Assembly: GCA_010015675.1 (NCBI GenBank)
Contig: ML977030.1
Location: 233,539 to 297,538, forward strand
Source of the DNA: Byssothecium circinans
Lineage: Eukaryota > Ascomycota > Dothideomycetes > Pleosporales > Massarinaceae
Direction of reading: 5' to 3'
Length of the DNA: 64,000 nucleotides
The notes under the pieces were generated by a model that had not been told where the DNA came from, ran no database searches, and was given only the letters and a program-made list of their open reading frames with translations. Position 1 is the stretch's first letter, and every line of letters begins with the position of its first letter. This document shows positions 41,650 through 54,600 of the stretch, piece by piece. A program made the position numbers and the translations under genes.

Positions 41650-42206
41650 CTATTTCTCCCCTACAACCCTCTCCTTCAACTCCCTAGTCTTCTCCCTCAC
41701 CTGCTCCGTGACCCCCTTCCCCCCCTCCCCTCCTTCCACTCCCGCCCTCCGCCTCCCCAACCGCTCCTTCCACGCCTTCTCCTCCTCATCCCGCATCTCC
41801 AGCTCCTTCAACCACCGCTCCCTCTTCTCCCTCCTCTCCTTCTCCGCGACCAACTTCTCATAGTCCTTGCGCTTCAGGCGGTCCTTCTGCCAGTACATGT
41901 TGCCGGCGACCAGCACGGCGATGGTGAAAGCCTGCGCGTACAAGCGCCGGCGAAAATATAGGTTCGTGGCTTTATGGTCGCCTTTGCGCATGGAGCGCGT
42001 GGCGCCGACGATGGCCCAGACGGTCAGGCCGCAGCCGAGGGGGATGAGGGGTTCTTCGCGCAGGCGGCGGAGGATTTTCGAGGCGCGGTTTTCGTTGTAG
42101 AAGTCGCTGGCGTGTGTCAGTTTGGCTGTTCGGTGCGGGGAGAGGGAGAGACGTACGCATCTCCGTCAAAGGATGAGGGGAGTGGCGCGCTGTTTGGCGA
42201 TGTCAT
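41650..42206 (-). CDS. RCF1: Respiratory supercomplex factor 1 (HIG1 domain)
   Basis: Exon 1 is 42206-42157 and exon 2 is 42106-41650, joined across a 50-base GTACGT..CCAG intron, giving 168 aa. The start MTSPNSAPLPSSFDGD and the HIG1 block (REEPLIPLGCGLTVWAI, then SMRKGDHKATNLYFRRR, YAQAFTIAVLVAGNMYW) match Rcf1 closely. Two membrane helices with a basic loop place it in the inner mitochondrial membrane, where Rcf1 helps assemble cytochrome bc1-cytochrome c oxidase supercomplexes. The C-terminal 80 residues are a charged helix (KDRLKRKDYEKLVAEKERRE) as in other fungal members. It marks the start of conserved gene content after the RING-rich island. Confidence 0.93.
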
Positions 42207-42591
42207 GGTTGCGGAGGCGGCGGAGGTGGAAGAACTCCAATTCACTTTCTCACATGGATTTGTGCCTTTCCAGGTTTCTCAATCGCTTCTACAGCTCGAG
42301 AAAGCTCTAGGAATGATGTAACGGGTCGTGGGGCGGAGAAGTTGCGATACAGAGGGCGAGTCGTGGTTGCGATGATCGATTATCTCACCACTAGACTACT
42401 CGCACTCTCGGCGTCGGCGGTTGCTGTTTTTCCAGACGCCGATGAGCCGTTGGGATGCACGACTGCCACGACATGGCCGCCGCCTCAGGTCAAGCTCACC
42501 TATCCCGGCTTATCAACGCACTACGCTTTCTTCGACACATGCAACGGCTTCATGACCGCGAGAAGAGTCTCGGAAGCTGCCTCGCTGCGCC

Positions 42592-43636
42592 ATGAACGAT
42601 GAGGCCGAGTCCTCACGCGCCGGACGACGTCATGAGCCGGACACCGAGTACGACGGGCACGACGGGCACGACGATGCGATAGACGAGATCGATGAAGATG
42701 AGGATGAGACGCAGAGAGAACTACGGAAGAAGGAGAGGAGGATGGATGCGAAAAGGAAGAGGCTCGCGTTTCTGGACAATTTGCTGCGGGAGCTGGACAC
42801 GCTGGTGTTCATTGAGCTCATCACGCTGTACCATCTCGAGTATGTGCGCCCTCTGCTAGGCTTTGGTATAGCCCATGTTGACGTTGTACAGCTGCTCCTT
42901 CTTCTGGTTCACCATCCGCTCCATCATCCACGGCTCGCTGCTCACGCCGCTCCCCGACATGGGCCTCAACCGCCAGCACGACGAGCACAAGCCCTTCCTC
43001 CCCATGATCCTCTTCACCTTCCTCATAAACTTCCTGCTACACCTCCTCCATCCGGCCCCGGCTGCCGGCGAAGACACGCGCGAGTACCTACACGGCGGAC
43101 TCATGATTGACTTCATCGGCCAAAAGGGGCCGACGAGCAAGTGGAAACTCGCAGGGCTGGACATTGCGCTGCTACTGCTGCAGATGACCATGCTGACTGT
43201 GCATGTGAAGAAGAGGGAATTGAAGAAGAACTTGGCGAAGATGACGGCTGGAAGTGAAGGAACGAACAATGAAGGAACGGAGACTACCACACCAGCCAGT
43301 GAAGAGGCTGCTGCTCGCGAGCAGGACGCCGATGCTGAGGAACGGGGCGTCCTACGTCGGACCGACACGCTTTCAGATATTGGCAATGATTCAGATGAGG
43401 AAAACGCCCTGCTCCCACCGTCTGAAGCTGGCCATACCGATGCGCTCGACTTGCTCACCTCGGGTCAATGTGTCATTGGTGAATTCACACTCATCGATAC
43501 GCTTCTCCAAGCACACGTCGACTATAATGCATATCGCCAGATGCAGCGCGAAGCAGGAACAAGCTCCTCGGTTCCGTCGAGCACACTGCGCCAACTGCAC
43601 GCTATCCGGGCTCGCATAGGTGTTGGTGGAGGGTGA
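42592..43636 (+). CDS. DUF1746 membrane protein, likely Dsc4-like subunit of the Golgi DSC ubiquitin ligase
   Basis: Exons 42592-42839 and 42892-43636 join across a 52-base GTATGT..ACAG intron, giving 330 aa. After an acidic start come RKRLAFLDNLLRELDTLVF, a helix ending HLDCSFFWFTIRSIIHGS, then PMILFTFLINFLLHLL, and the family hallmark AGEDTREYLHGGLMIDFIGQ followed by KGPTSK. A last helix is GLDIALLLLQMTMLTV. This pattern is the fungal DUF1746 domain, which I associate with the Dsc4 subunit of the DSC E3 complex acting in Golgi/SREBP processing; that link is from memory and less certain than the domain. The C-terminal 130 residues are acidic and variable. It is transcribed divergently from RCF1. 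Confidence 0.85.
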
Positions 43637-46600
43637 AAGAGCCCATTCCAACCCAAATGTCAGGCGCGCGGCAGCCCTGTAACGCCTTCACACCGACCAA
43701 CGGCCCCATCACCCGCTGTTGGACATCAAGACTGGCACCGCGCCGCAGCCACTTTTGTACCACGCGCCGACGCGAAATGCGATGATAAGGATAGGACAAT
43801 TTCCCCAAACTGTTGCGCCCCGCAACCCAAACACTTTTCTGACATGCATGCATGCGTCCGTGTCTGTGAGGCGGTCCGCTACCATACAGTAAGGGCAGGC
43901 TCGCGTGCATGTTTGCCGTGCGCCACAGTTGTACACCGGCTCGGCACGGTGGGGGAGCTAGTGCAATGAAACGGAACGGCGAATACGGGCGGCGGCTACG
44001 GTGGTGGTTCTCCCTTGATCCGGCATCGACAAGTGGGAAAGGATGTGGCCGCTGTCAATTATGTCCCCATGGCCGCACGGCGCAAAGACGATATTATTCC
44101 CATGGATGGGGGAAATATGTCGCAAGCGGAAGCGAAAGCGTTGTGCGGTTAAGATGATCATAATTGATCTTAGATCAACGGTCTCCCCACGTGCCTCTCG
44201 CGCTTCGAGCGGGTCAAGGAACAGCCCCACCTACCTTCGTACCCAATTCCACCACTGTATTTAGCCATGCACCTTTTTATTATCCATTCATTATCCATTC
44301 GCCTTTTCGCACTTTTCTTCTGACATGCACCGCCGCCGCGGTGAACAAAGCAAAGTGCGGCGTGGCAGCGTCCTGCATGTTTCCGTCCCACCCCACCTCA
44401 CCTCATCCCAAACCAGGCTGCGGCGCGGAAAACAAAAAAGAACGACAGACATGAATGATGAGACCAACCAACCAACCAACCAACCACTCCCCCTCACCCC
44501 CTAATTACGCTAAAACGTTGCACACATTTTTTCTGATTGGACGCTGCACCTGCATATTCCCCTCCCACTGGCTCCCAGTCCCTCTGTCTCAAGCATCCAT
44601 GCACGCAGTCATGCAGTCATGGTCTGGTCTCGGGGAGTGGAGGACGGATGCGGGACACGTGCAGGTGGGGTGGTGGGGGGCAATTGGGAAAGAAACCTTG
44701 CATGTGGGAAAAAGACCCGCTCACATGACCGACGACTGCTGCAGCTCATTTCACAGCTGGGGTGGATTCGTTCAGCACATGCGGGCGTGGTGGCCAGATG
44801 CGCAGCTTTCCTTTCCCGACATCCGCCTTTCCGCTCTCCGCTTTCCGTTTCCGTAGCCTTGGCTGTGCTGACACGCATGCGCGGGTGTCGGCGCGCCCGA
44901 CGCTGTGTGTACTGTACTGTACTGTATCCGCCGCGAGGAGGTGCGTGATACAGTATGGCGTGTATGCGCATGCTGGGATTGCCCCCCCGTCTGCTGGGAT
45001 GTGCCGCAGGAGGGACGTCGAATGGAATCTGGATGGATGCATGGATGCATGGATTGAGAGGCGTGGATGTGGATTGGAGGGCATACAGTACAGTAGAGGG
45101 TTTGGCCGTCTTACCGCAGAGGACTTCACTCTTAGACGGGCTGTTTCTTGGGGCTGAAAAGGTAGGTTTTTTAGACTTGCCCACTGACTGCTTATGACAG
45201 GTTGTGATTCGCTGGGAAATGTATCCGGGACCGCTAGAGATGCGGGTAGTAAATAAGTACCGTAGCTGGTACTGTCGCCCTGGAGGTGCATGTACTGTAC
45301 ACATAGTAGATATGGAAGGGCTAGTAGTCGATAGTGTTGCGGTTGCAGGGTTGACTGGCTCTGGTCAACGTACAGTACTGCGGTAGTATTATTGATGGAA
45401 GTAAGGCGAGCGATATAACAGGGATGCCCTGATAACATTACTCGTAAGGGTGTGTCGAGTGGAGGAAACGCGTCTAAAGGTAGCTGCTTTGTTAGTATGC
45501 ATCTCCTCTAGTCCTTCGCCCTATTTCGCTCAGTTCTGGCATCTGCTCAGCTCTACTCTCTAATCTAACCAATCAGTAAGTCAGTCAGTCAGTCAGTCAA
45601 GTCACGCGCTCAGTCCTCCTCCCAATTGCCTCCTCTCTCATATCCTCCAGGATCGTCGCGTTGAAGTGACCGACATCGCACAAAATACCTTCACGTCGTA
45701 TAACCGTTTCCTCCACTCATCTATCCCATCTACTCACTCTTCACTCCTCTCCCATGTATGCGGAAGGCAGAGCACTATACCAAACACGGGGAGCTTGCAG
45801 GCATTCATCCTTCCATACAGCGAAACTGACGCATCACATGCATAAGCGCCGGAGCAGGACCCCTCTCTTCCCTCCCTCCCTTCCTCCCTCCCGCGCCTAT
45901 CGCTCGAGTCCTGGGGGAGCACGAGACTCGAAAAATAAAAATACCTGCGGAAAGTACATATGCATATGTATGCGCATGCATGCACGCATGCAGGGATGCG
46001 AAAGGAAGAAGTGAGTTGGCCATGCATATATTTGATGGACTTTAGATGGGATGCACTGCGAGATGGATGATCGGTGGAGGAGGCTCGGTGGGTGTGGTAC
46101 TGGTGCAAAGGTTGATGCTGTGCGACGCTTTGATTAATGCTGCGAGTTTCCTTTTAGGACTCGATGAAGGGCGTCGCTTGAACGTTTTTTCTTGCTCGTT
46201 CATGCTTTGCAGGCTCCTGACGGTTTTGATACGGGCCGGTTCGGTAAGACGCAGTGCTAGAAAGTGGCGGTTATGGCGTCCGTACATGCTTCATTAGTAG
46301 TTGATGAAGGTAAAAATGCATCTCGTGAGTGCCTGCTTGCAGACGGAGAAGCGCGCTGGTTGTTTCGGGCCAGATCAGGTCAGATGATGCCTTCACTACC
46401 GGACGTACAACGTCGCGTGTTGTGCCAGGCGCCAGGTGCTGCGGAGCCTTCACTACAGCCTATCAATTTCAACCAAAGAAAATGGACATCAGCTACTCGG
46501 TTGGGGACGAAAAATAGATAATAGGTTGCAGTTTGCAGGCGAGAATATGCGGTGAAAGGCATACACGTGTCGGGTAGTGGGACAGCGTCGCTTGCTGTGT

Positions 46601-49600
46601 GAGTGCAAGTGACGCAATGTGCATAATCGCTGACGTCTGCTGATGAGTCGTCTCTTCCCCTCTCTCTCTCTCCGGTTGTTGAGCAAGTGATACTCCGTCT
46701 TGGGAGAGTGATTTGATTGAGGGAAAAGTGGGGGATCGGTGAAAGAATAAAGTCCGATAGTGTGCTGATCAGGCCCGAGATGATGTTGAAAACGTCGGAT
46801 CGGGCCGACACAGATACGAACCACAAGCGCTCCTGCCGTTCGACATCATTCAAGAGTGCAACCCCATCGTCTGGTATGTTGTATATGGTATGCAGTAGGG
46901 TATGCAGAGCCTGAATAGCGCGAGTCCCCAAGGGCTCAGCTATCCAATGCACTTATGCAGAGTGAGTATTGCTCGTTCACCCGCGCTCTCCGAAGCAATC
47001 ATCTTCCAGCGCCTACTGACCGCCTGTCAATACGATTCATGCCTATCCACTTGGGTACTCATATATATGGCGTACTCGGTTCCAAAAGCGCGCAATCCGT
47101 AAGCCAGAGAAGTGGAGCGCAAGCACCTATAAAAAGCGGTGTACAAGTGCCGCGCGGGGAAATAGCAAAATTACCTGCATCGGCTGCCCATCCTTGGCGA
47201 ATCTCAGGAACACTCGTGATCGTACGTAAGGATGTCATGCTTGAAAGAGACTGGGATACATACGCTTTGAATGGAGAGAAAATGTGCAGAATAATCATGG
47301 AATAATGTCGACTTCGAAGTTCAGACTTAGACATCCTGCCTCTCACGAGACCTACTTGCGATGCGGGCGTGTCACTTGGAGCCAAACTGTCGGGAATAGG
47401 GCGCAGGGAGGCGAGAATAAAGTTTCGTCTCCCACTTCCGCGCCATCCATCAATGCCCACTCATTTCTCGATACGGAGTAACGGTGAAGCAAACGAGCCA
47501 ATACATATCGTAGTAGACAACACGATGGTGAACCGGTAAATATGCTTTCCACAATAATCCGTTCAGGCTGGGTGCCGAATCGGGTAGAGCATCTTACACA
47601 ATCCCCACGGCCACGGGTCGCCAACCGGACTTCTGACAAGGTAGATGCTGCCTGTCGGTATCGTGAGTGGTTCGAGCTTGACTTCGGCGCCCAAGGGTCC
47701 ATGGAATGTGAACTTTGAAGTGAAGCCGTGGCCCGTAACAGGTCGTAGCGGGCTGGGTAGACCATGTTGCAGAAATCGGCCCTTTTTCTGATACATACGG
47801 GCGAATTCCAGTGACATGATGTCGAGGTAATTTGACGTGCTGATACGATGCCACCTTCAACAAAAATGGCCGACTAATACGAAACCCCTACACCGTATAG
47901 GTTTCGTGCATTACGACACTGTGCTTTCCCAAGGGAGTTATAGAACCAACTTCTCGGAATAGTTACCGTGATGCGGGGTTTCCTGCAAAACCCCTAACCT
48001 TTGTACCACGAATGCTAAGACACCTAGACTCGTGGCTTTGGCACGTTCTTGTCACTTCAACGCAAAACGGGCTGCACCGGAGATGGTTCCGCCGCCTTAT
48101 AGCCATGCGAACAGTTGGCTCTGCGGCGCCACGAGCTCTTGAACTCCTTCCAAGCAGGGAAACGAAACGTCGGATCCATCATTCCGCGAGGAAGCTCGGG
48201 GCGCTATGCTGTCAAAATCTGCTTAATTGTGCGACGCCGTGTGGCACGTCACGTCTGATAATTATAGATGGACTGTGTGTCGAAATTGCGATTCCTGCTT
48301 CTCAAAGGTACCGTGATGTTGCAAGCGCATAGGCGCGTTAGTGGAATGCGGGGATGGAAATTCATACCAATAATAATGGCGAAGTGTGGACACCGCCGAG
48401 TGTCGAGACTCCATGGCAGGGTTCTCCTGGAGCACGGAGCGGTGCCTTTTCTAGATGTCTGGCCGACTGGGGGATGCTGGCGCAAAGCAAATCGGAGAGA
48501 ACAGCCCCCGCATGATCAGCTAATACATGTCGTCTCTTCGCAGTGATCGAAACGATCTACCGAGCCGCTTCGAGAGAGCAGGTGTCTACTTGGAGCCCTA
48601 GTTCGTATCATTTCCCTAATCAACTATAAGATCATCAGCGATGATTCATATACCGTACGGGATTCCTACCAAATTGCCAACTGCTAATCTCAGGCGCTCA
48701 GAATAAGGTTTCAAGGCTTGATCTGATAACATCTGCATGAGCTAGAGTTAGTAAGCAAGCGTTGCGTCGGTATCTTGCAACCCACTCCTTTCAATTTCCA
48801 CTAACCATTTATTGTAGATCAAAGTATCCGTAGGCCCGGGGCCGCGTTAGTAACCACGAATCCTTGATGGTCGAGGTTGCAACGACGGCACGGAGAATCC
48901 ATCTCATCACGAAAAGTCTCAAGTCTGCTCGCCCATGACTTCCCGATCCGGCTAGCAGAACACGGGCTGCTGTGCAAAACCATGCCCTAGTGGCTCCTTC
49001 CGGCGCGCAACGGACGGCACGGGAGAATTGAGATGGAATCATGGAATAATAACGCTGTCCTATTGTTGCGCAACTTGATGTTGATGTGGGCTGACGGACA
49101 GCAAAATCTGTAATCTTAGTTCCTCGACTATCGCTTCGGATCTGGGATGACGCGATCGGCGTGATTGCGAGGGCCTGTAGGTTGTAGGTATACAGCACAA
49201 TACAATATCCTTGTGCGCGTCCATCGGTTGGGCTTGTCATCAGATCGCTATCGTGGTCGACTTGTTGCATCAAGGAACAGGGTGGAGTGCCGAGATGTGA
49301 TCTGTTGCGGCTGGTGGGAAAGAGGTGAACGGGTAGACGCTATTGAATACAGACGTGATATAGGACACTTCGCGCCAGCGTCGGACGAAGAACCTGGCTG
49401 TGTTCATGGGTATGTACATATTGAGTTGGAAGTCCAGTACGTTGCAGCATTAGCAGCAATATCAGACTGAGCTGCAGCTGCGGTTTATTTGCTTTCGAGT
49501 ATATGGAACAAATGATGTGATTGAGAGAAAGTGAAGACAGTCTGTGAAGGTGGATATAAGGTTCCGTGAGGAGATAAGCTCTATATGCAGAGCTCTATAT

Positions 49601-49801
49601 GGATAGAGAGGCGGGGAAGATACAAGAAGAACGATAGTGATGTGAAATAGATTGCCGTGAGTCAAGACAGTCGGCATCCAATGCGCTGATACGAGACAAA
49701 AGAAAGCGCCCCATGCGTTGCTAGAAATGCAAAAAGCCACTGGCAGTCGGTTCGGGGTATCAAGAACAAAGACGGAAAAAGAAGGCGAGCTCAGCCGTTG
49801 T
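43637..49801. other. Six-kilobase intergenic region of simple-sequence character
   Basis: Many overlapping frames on both strands are open because of biased composition, but none shows a domain, splice structure or ATG-led conserved look. Simple repeats include (ACCA)n at about 44463-44486, TACTG runs near 44910, (AGTC)n at about 45578-45602 and GCATGC/ATGCA-rich sequence near 45960-45995. It lies downstream of the bZIP gene. It could hold noncoding transcripts, and I cannot define any. Confidence 0.4.
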
Positions 49802-51256
49802 TTAACGGGGTGCCCAGTTCCGATTCTCGTATCGGCCAGCATCAGCTGGAGCAAAAGGGTCACGAAGTACAGGTCGCTGAGGAGGGGGCGGCTGCTGCAT
49901 CTGTGGCAGTGGGTGCTGGTCCCGAGAATCATACGGAGCGAAAGCTGGCGCAGGAGTGGGGGCTTGTCCTGGAGGAGGATGATAGTTGCTGGTCCTTCTC
50001 CTCACGTTTCTCTCCAGCTCGGCTGGCTCGTCGTCATAGGCAGAGTATGGGGAGCCGCCCGATCCGCCTCCGTTGGTAGAGGAAGGCGCGTTCGAGGGCG
50101 GGACGGACACGGACGGGCGATGCAGGCGAGGGGAGGCCGGACGGTTATAGTGCCGGTCGGCATTGGGCTGTTGGAAGACAATGACCTTGAAGTAGTCGCG
50201 CTCGTTGCGGTAGTGTTCAATGTCTTCGAGAGCGTCGCGCAGTTGTGTCTCGAGCCGGCTGATGCTGTGCGATGCCTCTCGCTCCTTCTCCTTTCGCCTG
50301 GCGCGGAACCTCGCCGACGCGCCCGCGTTGCGCTTTCTCTTTTCGTCGGCCACTTTAGAAGCCGCCTGCACTTCGACGGGGATTTGCACGTGATGGCCCT
50401 GCTGGCTCTTGATGGTCATGATCTGGATGCTGCTCTGGCTCGACGGCCCCATGGGCATTCCCCGGCGTTCGGCGTCCATGGCCATGGCCCTCTGCTGCGA
50501 CTCGTTCATCGGGGGGTTGTTCGTAGGGGGCATATAGGAGGATTGTTGATTGTGTCCTTCATACTGGCTGGACGCCACCGATGCGGGTTGACTGTAGGGC
50601 GAGAAATTCGGATTGGGGCTGGCACTGCCCGACTGGGGGAAGCTCACGCTGGGACGGCGAAGCTCGTTGCGGCCCACATGCATGCTCGGTGGAGGTGTGG
50701 GTGCCGCGGGAGGCATTGACGGGAAGTAGCTTTGACTGCCAGCAGAGAGGAAAGGCGAGATATGCGCATCAATAGTTCCGGTAGGACGGGCAAGGACGCA
50801 GAGGCTTTGTGCACGATGGAGGGTGGGTGATCTCGGGCTCCGCAGGTGCCTGGGTCGTTCGGGTGCTTGAAACGGTCTCCCTTGAGATGATTCGCCCTGT
50901 GTCGAGTCCACACTGGTAGGCCGACTGATGGAGGGCAGATTCTGGCGAGGCTGCATCTCGATGGGAGACGGTGATTCCATCTGAGAGCCACTGCGCCTTC
51001 TATTCTGCTGCTGTTCGGCCAGCTCTGCGTGAGGGTTCAGAATCGAATGGACGTCCAACAGACTGCCCGGCCGTCGATCGGATAGTGGGGTTGAAGCAGT
51101 ATTGGACATGTGCCGTAGCGGAGGAAGCGATACTGGCACATTGGCCTGGCCTCCTGACTGCTGCTGCTGCTGCTGACTTGGTGGCATTTGTGCCATCCTC
51201 CGCGAGACATTGTGTGCTAGTGCAGGATAGGAGCCTGACGTTGGCGGTTGCGACAT
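49802..51256 (-). CDS. bZIP transcription factor
   Basis: A 484-aa protein from the first in-frame ATG at 51256. The frame is open for another 115 codons upstream (to a GTG at 51601) with Pro-rich, protein-like sequence, so an upstream exon or extended start is possible. The N-terminal half is Pro/Ser/Gln-rich with a six-Gln run, typical of activation regions. The bZIP lies near residues 305-365: basic region RKRNAGASARFRARRKEK, with the NxxxSxRFR pattern of Cys3/MetR/Zip1-like fungal factors, then a zipper with SRLETQLRDALEDIEHYR. A Pro/Arg-rich tail follows. It binds DNA as a dimer in the nucleus; targets are not readable here. It sits between two unusually long intergenic regions, as regulatory genes often do. 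Confidence 0.88.
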   Translation of the reverse strand: MSQPPTSGSYPALAHNVSRRMAQMPPSQQQQQQSGGQANVPVSLPPLRHMSNTASTPLSDRRPGSLLDVHSILNPHAELAEQQQNRRRSGSQMESPSPIEMQPRQNLPSISRPTSVDSTQGESSQGRPFQAPERPRHLRSPRSPTLHRAQSLCVLARPTGTIDAHISPFLSAGSQSYFPSMPPAAPTPPPSMHVGRNELRRPSVSFPQSGSASPNPNFSPYSQPASVASSQYEGHNQQSSYMPPTNNPPMNESQQRAMAMDAERRGMPMGPSSQSSIQIMTIKSQQGHHVQIPVEVQAASKVADEKRKRNAGASARFRARRKEKEREASHSISRLETQLRDALEDIEHYRNERDYFKVIVFQQPNADRHYNRPASPRLHRPSVSVPPSNAPSSTNGGGSGGSPYSAYDDEPAELERNVRRRTSNYHPPPGQAPTPAPAFAPYDSRDQHPLPQMQQPPPPQRPVLRDPFAPADAGRYENRNWAPR

Positions 51257-51601
51257 TGGTTTCTGTTCGTCAGACCCCTTCTGGCCGCGATGGGCCGACC
51301 ATGGGCGGTCAACCTCTGGATACCTAGACTGGGAGCTATCGTATGGCGGAGTCAAAGATTGCTGGAAAGGGTTGGGGTAGTGCGGGAGGGGTGTTTGGAG
51401 GGCGGGGAGGGTTTGAGCAGCCAGGTTGAAGGCTGGAATGGGCGTCGTCTTGAGGACAACACCTGGATCTGGAGGGGACAGAGACGAGAGCTGGCAGGGC
51501 AAGCAAACGGAGGGTCGGAAAGGCGGTGGGTGAATCAGTGTCCGGATCGGGGGTTGAAAGGGATCAGCAATGGAAAGCAATTGCCATGGTTTGGTTGACA
51601 C

Positions 51602-54600
51602 AGGAGAGGCAGAGCGATGACGATGACAGCGGTGAGCACCTCCAGTCGGCCGCAGTGAGATGGTGATGGCACGGATGAGATGGGATGGGATGGTGTACTT
51701 AGGTGCAAGGGGCTCGGATGATATAAGAATGTGCGGTGAGTCGGAGAGGGCAAATCATCTTAATGATGCATGGAGGCGCATCCCGCCAGAGGGAACAGCA
51801 CAAAATATACACACATACATGATGCAGGCTCCGACCGGGGGATGCTGCGCTTGGACAGTGGAAGATGCTGGCCGCCACCAGAGTCACTAGACCGGGCTCT
51901 TGAGGCTTCGCATTCGAGCCTGACCAGGGGAGGCCTGTCGCTGCCGGGATGGGGCAAGGCGTTAGGGCAGGGCAGGGCAGCGCACATGGTTGGCACGAGC
52001 AGCGTGCCCGACGTGCCCAGTGCTGGCGTGCTCACGAGTCAGATGCAAGCCTCAGCGCTGGCGTGCAAATGTTGTGATGCATGTTTCCATTGGTGAGCAC
52101 TTCCATCTGATAAGTGCTGTTCCCCATCCCATCCGAGAGGGAAAAGACCAAAAGCCAGACAGAGAAATGATAGTGGAAGACCAAAAGATAAGACCTCCCC
52201 CGGGCCCCCAGAGGCAAGAGGCCAGAGGCCAGAGGCAAGAGCACGGCCACGCGGCGGGGCAGAGGGAACTGGAAGGCACCATCTTGCCTCCAGGGCTCTT
52301 CCACGTGCACGCGCACGCAAGCCAATCGAAAAATGCAAATAATAATAATAAATAAAGTACAAAGTCTCCCCACCCCGCGTGCTATAGCGCTATATCGGAT
52401 CCGTGCTAATAATACTGTAAGGAGCAGGCTGCACGTGTCGTGTCGGAGTAAAAGTAATGCGCGGGCGATTGCGTGCTCTCCGTCACCGTCCGTCGCCGTC
52501 CATCTCCCTCCATCTCAAATCACAAGTCACAGGAGCTGCGACGGCTTGCGATTGTGATGGCGCCGTCGACGGAAATCTGCAGTCTCGCTTGAATCTACAA
52601 CCCACATGAGACGGGATGGAGTGGGATGGAGTGGATGGCACGACGGGTGGTGCCTTCCTCGTGCAGCCAAAGCTTGGTTGCACCTTCTGCACCCGCAAAG
52701 AAGGTTTGGGCTCTCATCTCCACCTCCAATGAGTCCACTCCACCAACCATTTCGCGTGTCGCGATGACGACAGGCCGGAGCCGGTCCGTCCAAAGCAAGC
52801 ACCGAGCACCGCCGCACTGCACCGTGATGCTGTCTATCTAATATTATTATTACTCTGGACGTTCGTCTTCGAGTCTGCTCGGAGGAGCCTCGGCGCTAAA
52901 TGGCTGAGATGCGCCATGCAAGTCATGTGCCGGCCCGTTCTTCGTCACCGACTGAGAATCCCGCAGTGCCAATTATTATTGTCTGCTTGGCCATGGATGG
53001 CTGCAGGGCAAGGCATCATCAGCATTCCTCCTCGGCAGGGCTAGCAGGATTCCTCAGGATTATCATCATCACCGTATTATTGTCAATGTCATGGTACATG
53101 TCGCTCTCCACGCCGCCGCTACAAGCGTCATAGCGCAAACCGGGGCCATGGATCCGCTGTTCACGCCGCGAGTCGCGCTGCGGGCGGGATCTGTTGGCCG
53201 TTTCGAAGCCCAAGGCGCCGAGACTAGCCCGCCATGCCCGCAAACCCTACCGGCGCCAAACTGTCGGTTCACGCGACAACTCCACCACCACAAACGAGAT
53301 TGAAGTCCAACCCCAGTCGCAACTGTTGTCACACATGGCATTATCATTGGGAACCACTGCCCAGTCTGGCCTCTGCACTGCACTCTGCATTGCACTCTGC
53401 ACTCTGGACCTCACGCCGCACGCATTTGTTCAATCACGTCAGCTCATGCACCAGCCACGACCAGCCTTCCGGGGAGCCGCAGTGCGTGAACTCATACCCA
53501 CCGCCGCCCGTTGAAGACTCTCAGCAGTACCTCCAGATGTCCACATACAGTCAACGACCTACAACCTCTCACGTGCTCGCTATACGGCCATGTGCTTTCC
53601 GATCTCTCTCTGGCTATACACACCTTGGACCTTTGGACCTTGGATCTTGGACCATCCCTTGCCTGCAAGTCATGTCCTGCAGGAAGCCAGAGTCAGTTGC
53701 CAAATCAGGCCGAGAGGAGTCGGGCACAGCATACGAATCGCAATAATAATGGCAAGGCCGCTCGCAAGCTCAGTAGTTCGGTTCCTCGTCCTGTGGTTGG
53801 CTGGAAAAGGGCAACGAAATCAGTCTGCCCCTGTCGACGATTTATCCGCACACAAAGTTTAGCTGCCATGGGTCGGCTCGGCCACTCGCCCAACGTCGAA
53901 CATACGCAGAACATCATCTTACGATTCCGAGGCAAACGCCGTCCCATCCTGGAAGTGTCTGCTACGCTTTTGGCATCACGATAGGCAATGAACTACACCC
54001 AGCCTCAACGCACTGAACGCAGCCCCTTTGCACCTTGGCCGACTTGGGCCAATCTACATTTCCTCCTTCTCTTCTCCAGCCACCCTCGAGACACAAACGT
54101 AATACCGCCGTGGCATGTGTTGATGTATATCATCAGTAGATCAATCAGGAGTATGAAGCACCGTTTTAGTTCTGGCGCCATATATGCATGCCATAGCTGC
54201 AGCTCCTATTGTTCTCGACAACAGCCTTAGCCTGTCGCCGTTAGCAAGGAACTATATCGCTGCGTAGTATAGCCTTAACCAGAAGCGCATGTGAGTGAGC
54301 GCGCGCACCTACCTGTCCACCTTTTTTATCCTCCCTGCTCTTATGACCCTTGAATCATTGCCTCGCCTTGAAACTCTGAGCTTATCTCACGCCATCTCTT
54401 TCTCCGGCTCCTCCAGCAGGTCTATCGACAGTTCCCTCTCGAGCTCAGGTATTATGCCTACCATAGGTAGAGTACCCTACTCGGAGTCGACCACACATAC
54501 CCCCACTGCACGATGCCTGACACAAGCTGTAATAACAGCGTTTCGACCTCCAAAAAGAAAAGAAACCATAATCCGCCGCCCAAACTATACAACCGCCCTT

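Noticed and set aside
44609..45438. Two overlapping minus-strand frames of about 230 codons each, plus open frames on the other strand
   Set aside because: All frames are open because of composition. There is no consistent coding signal or splice pattern.
46380..46952. 190-codon minus-strand frame
   Set aside because: It begins with GTG, has no ATG until late, no recognisable domain, and lies in simple-sequence DNA.
47563..47817. 84-codon minus-strand frame with a fairly protein-like C-terminus
   Set aside because: Too short, no family recognised, and the overlapping frames look equally open.
49718..50719. Long plus-strand frame opposite the bZIP gene
   Set aside because: It is the antisense of the Pro/Ser/Arg-rich bZIP coding region, has biased composition and no domain.
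53234..53746. 170-codon plus-strand frame in the bZIP upstream region
   Set aside because: Low-complexity translation (for example repeated LHSALHSAL) with no domain; probably noncoding.
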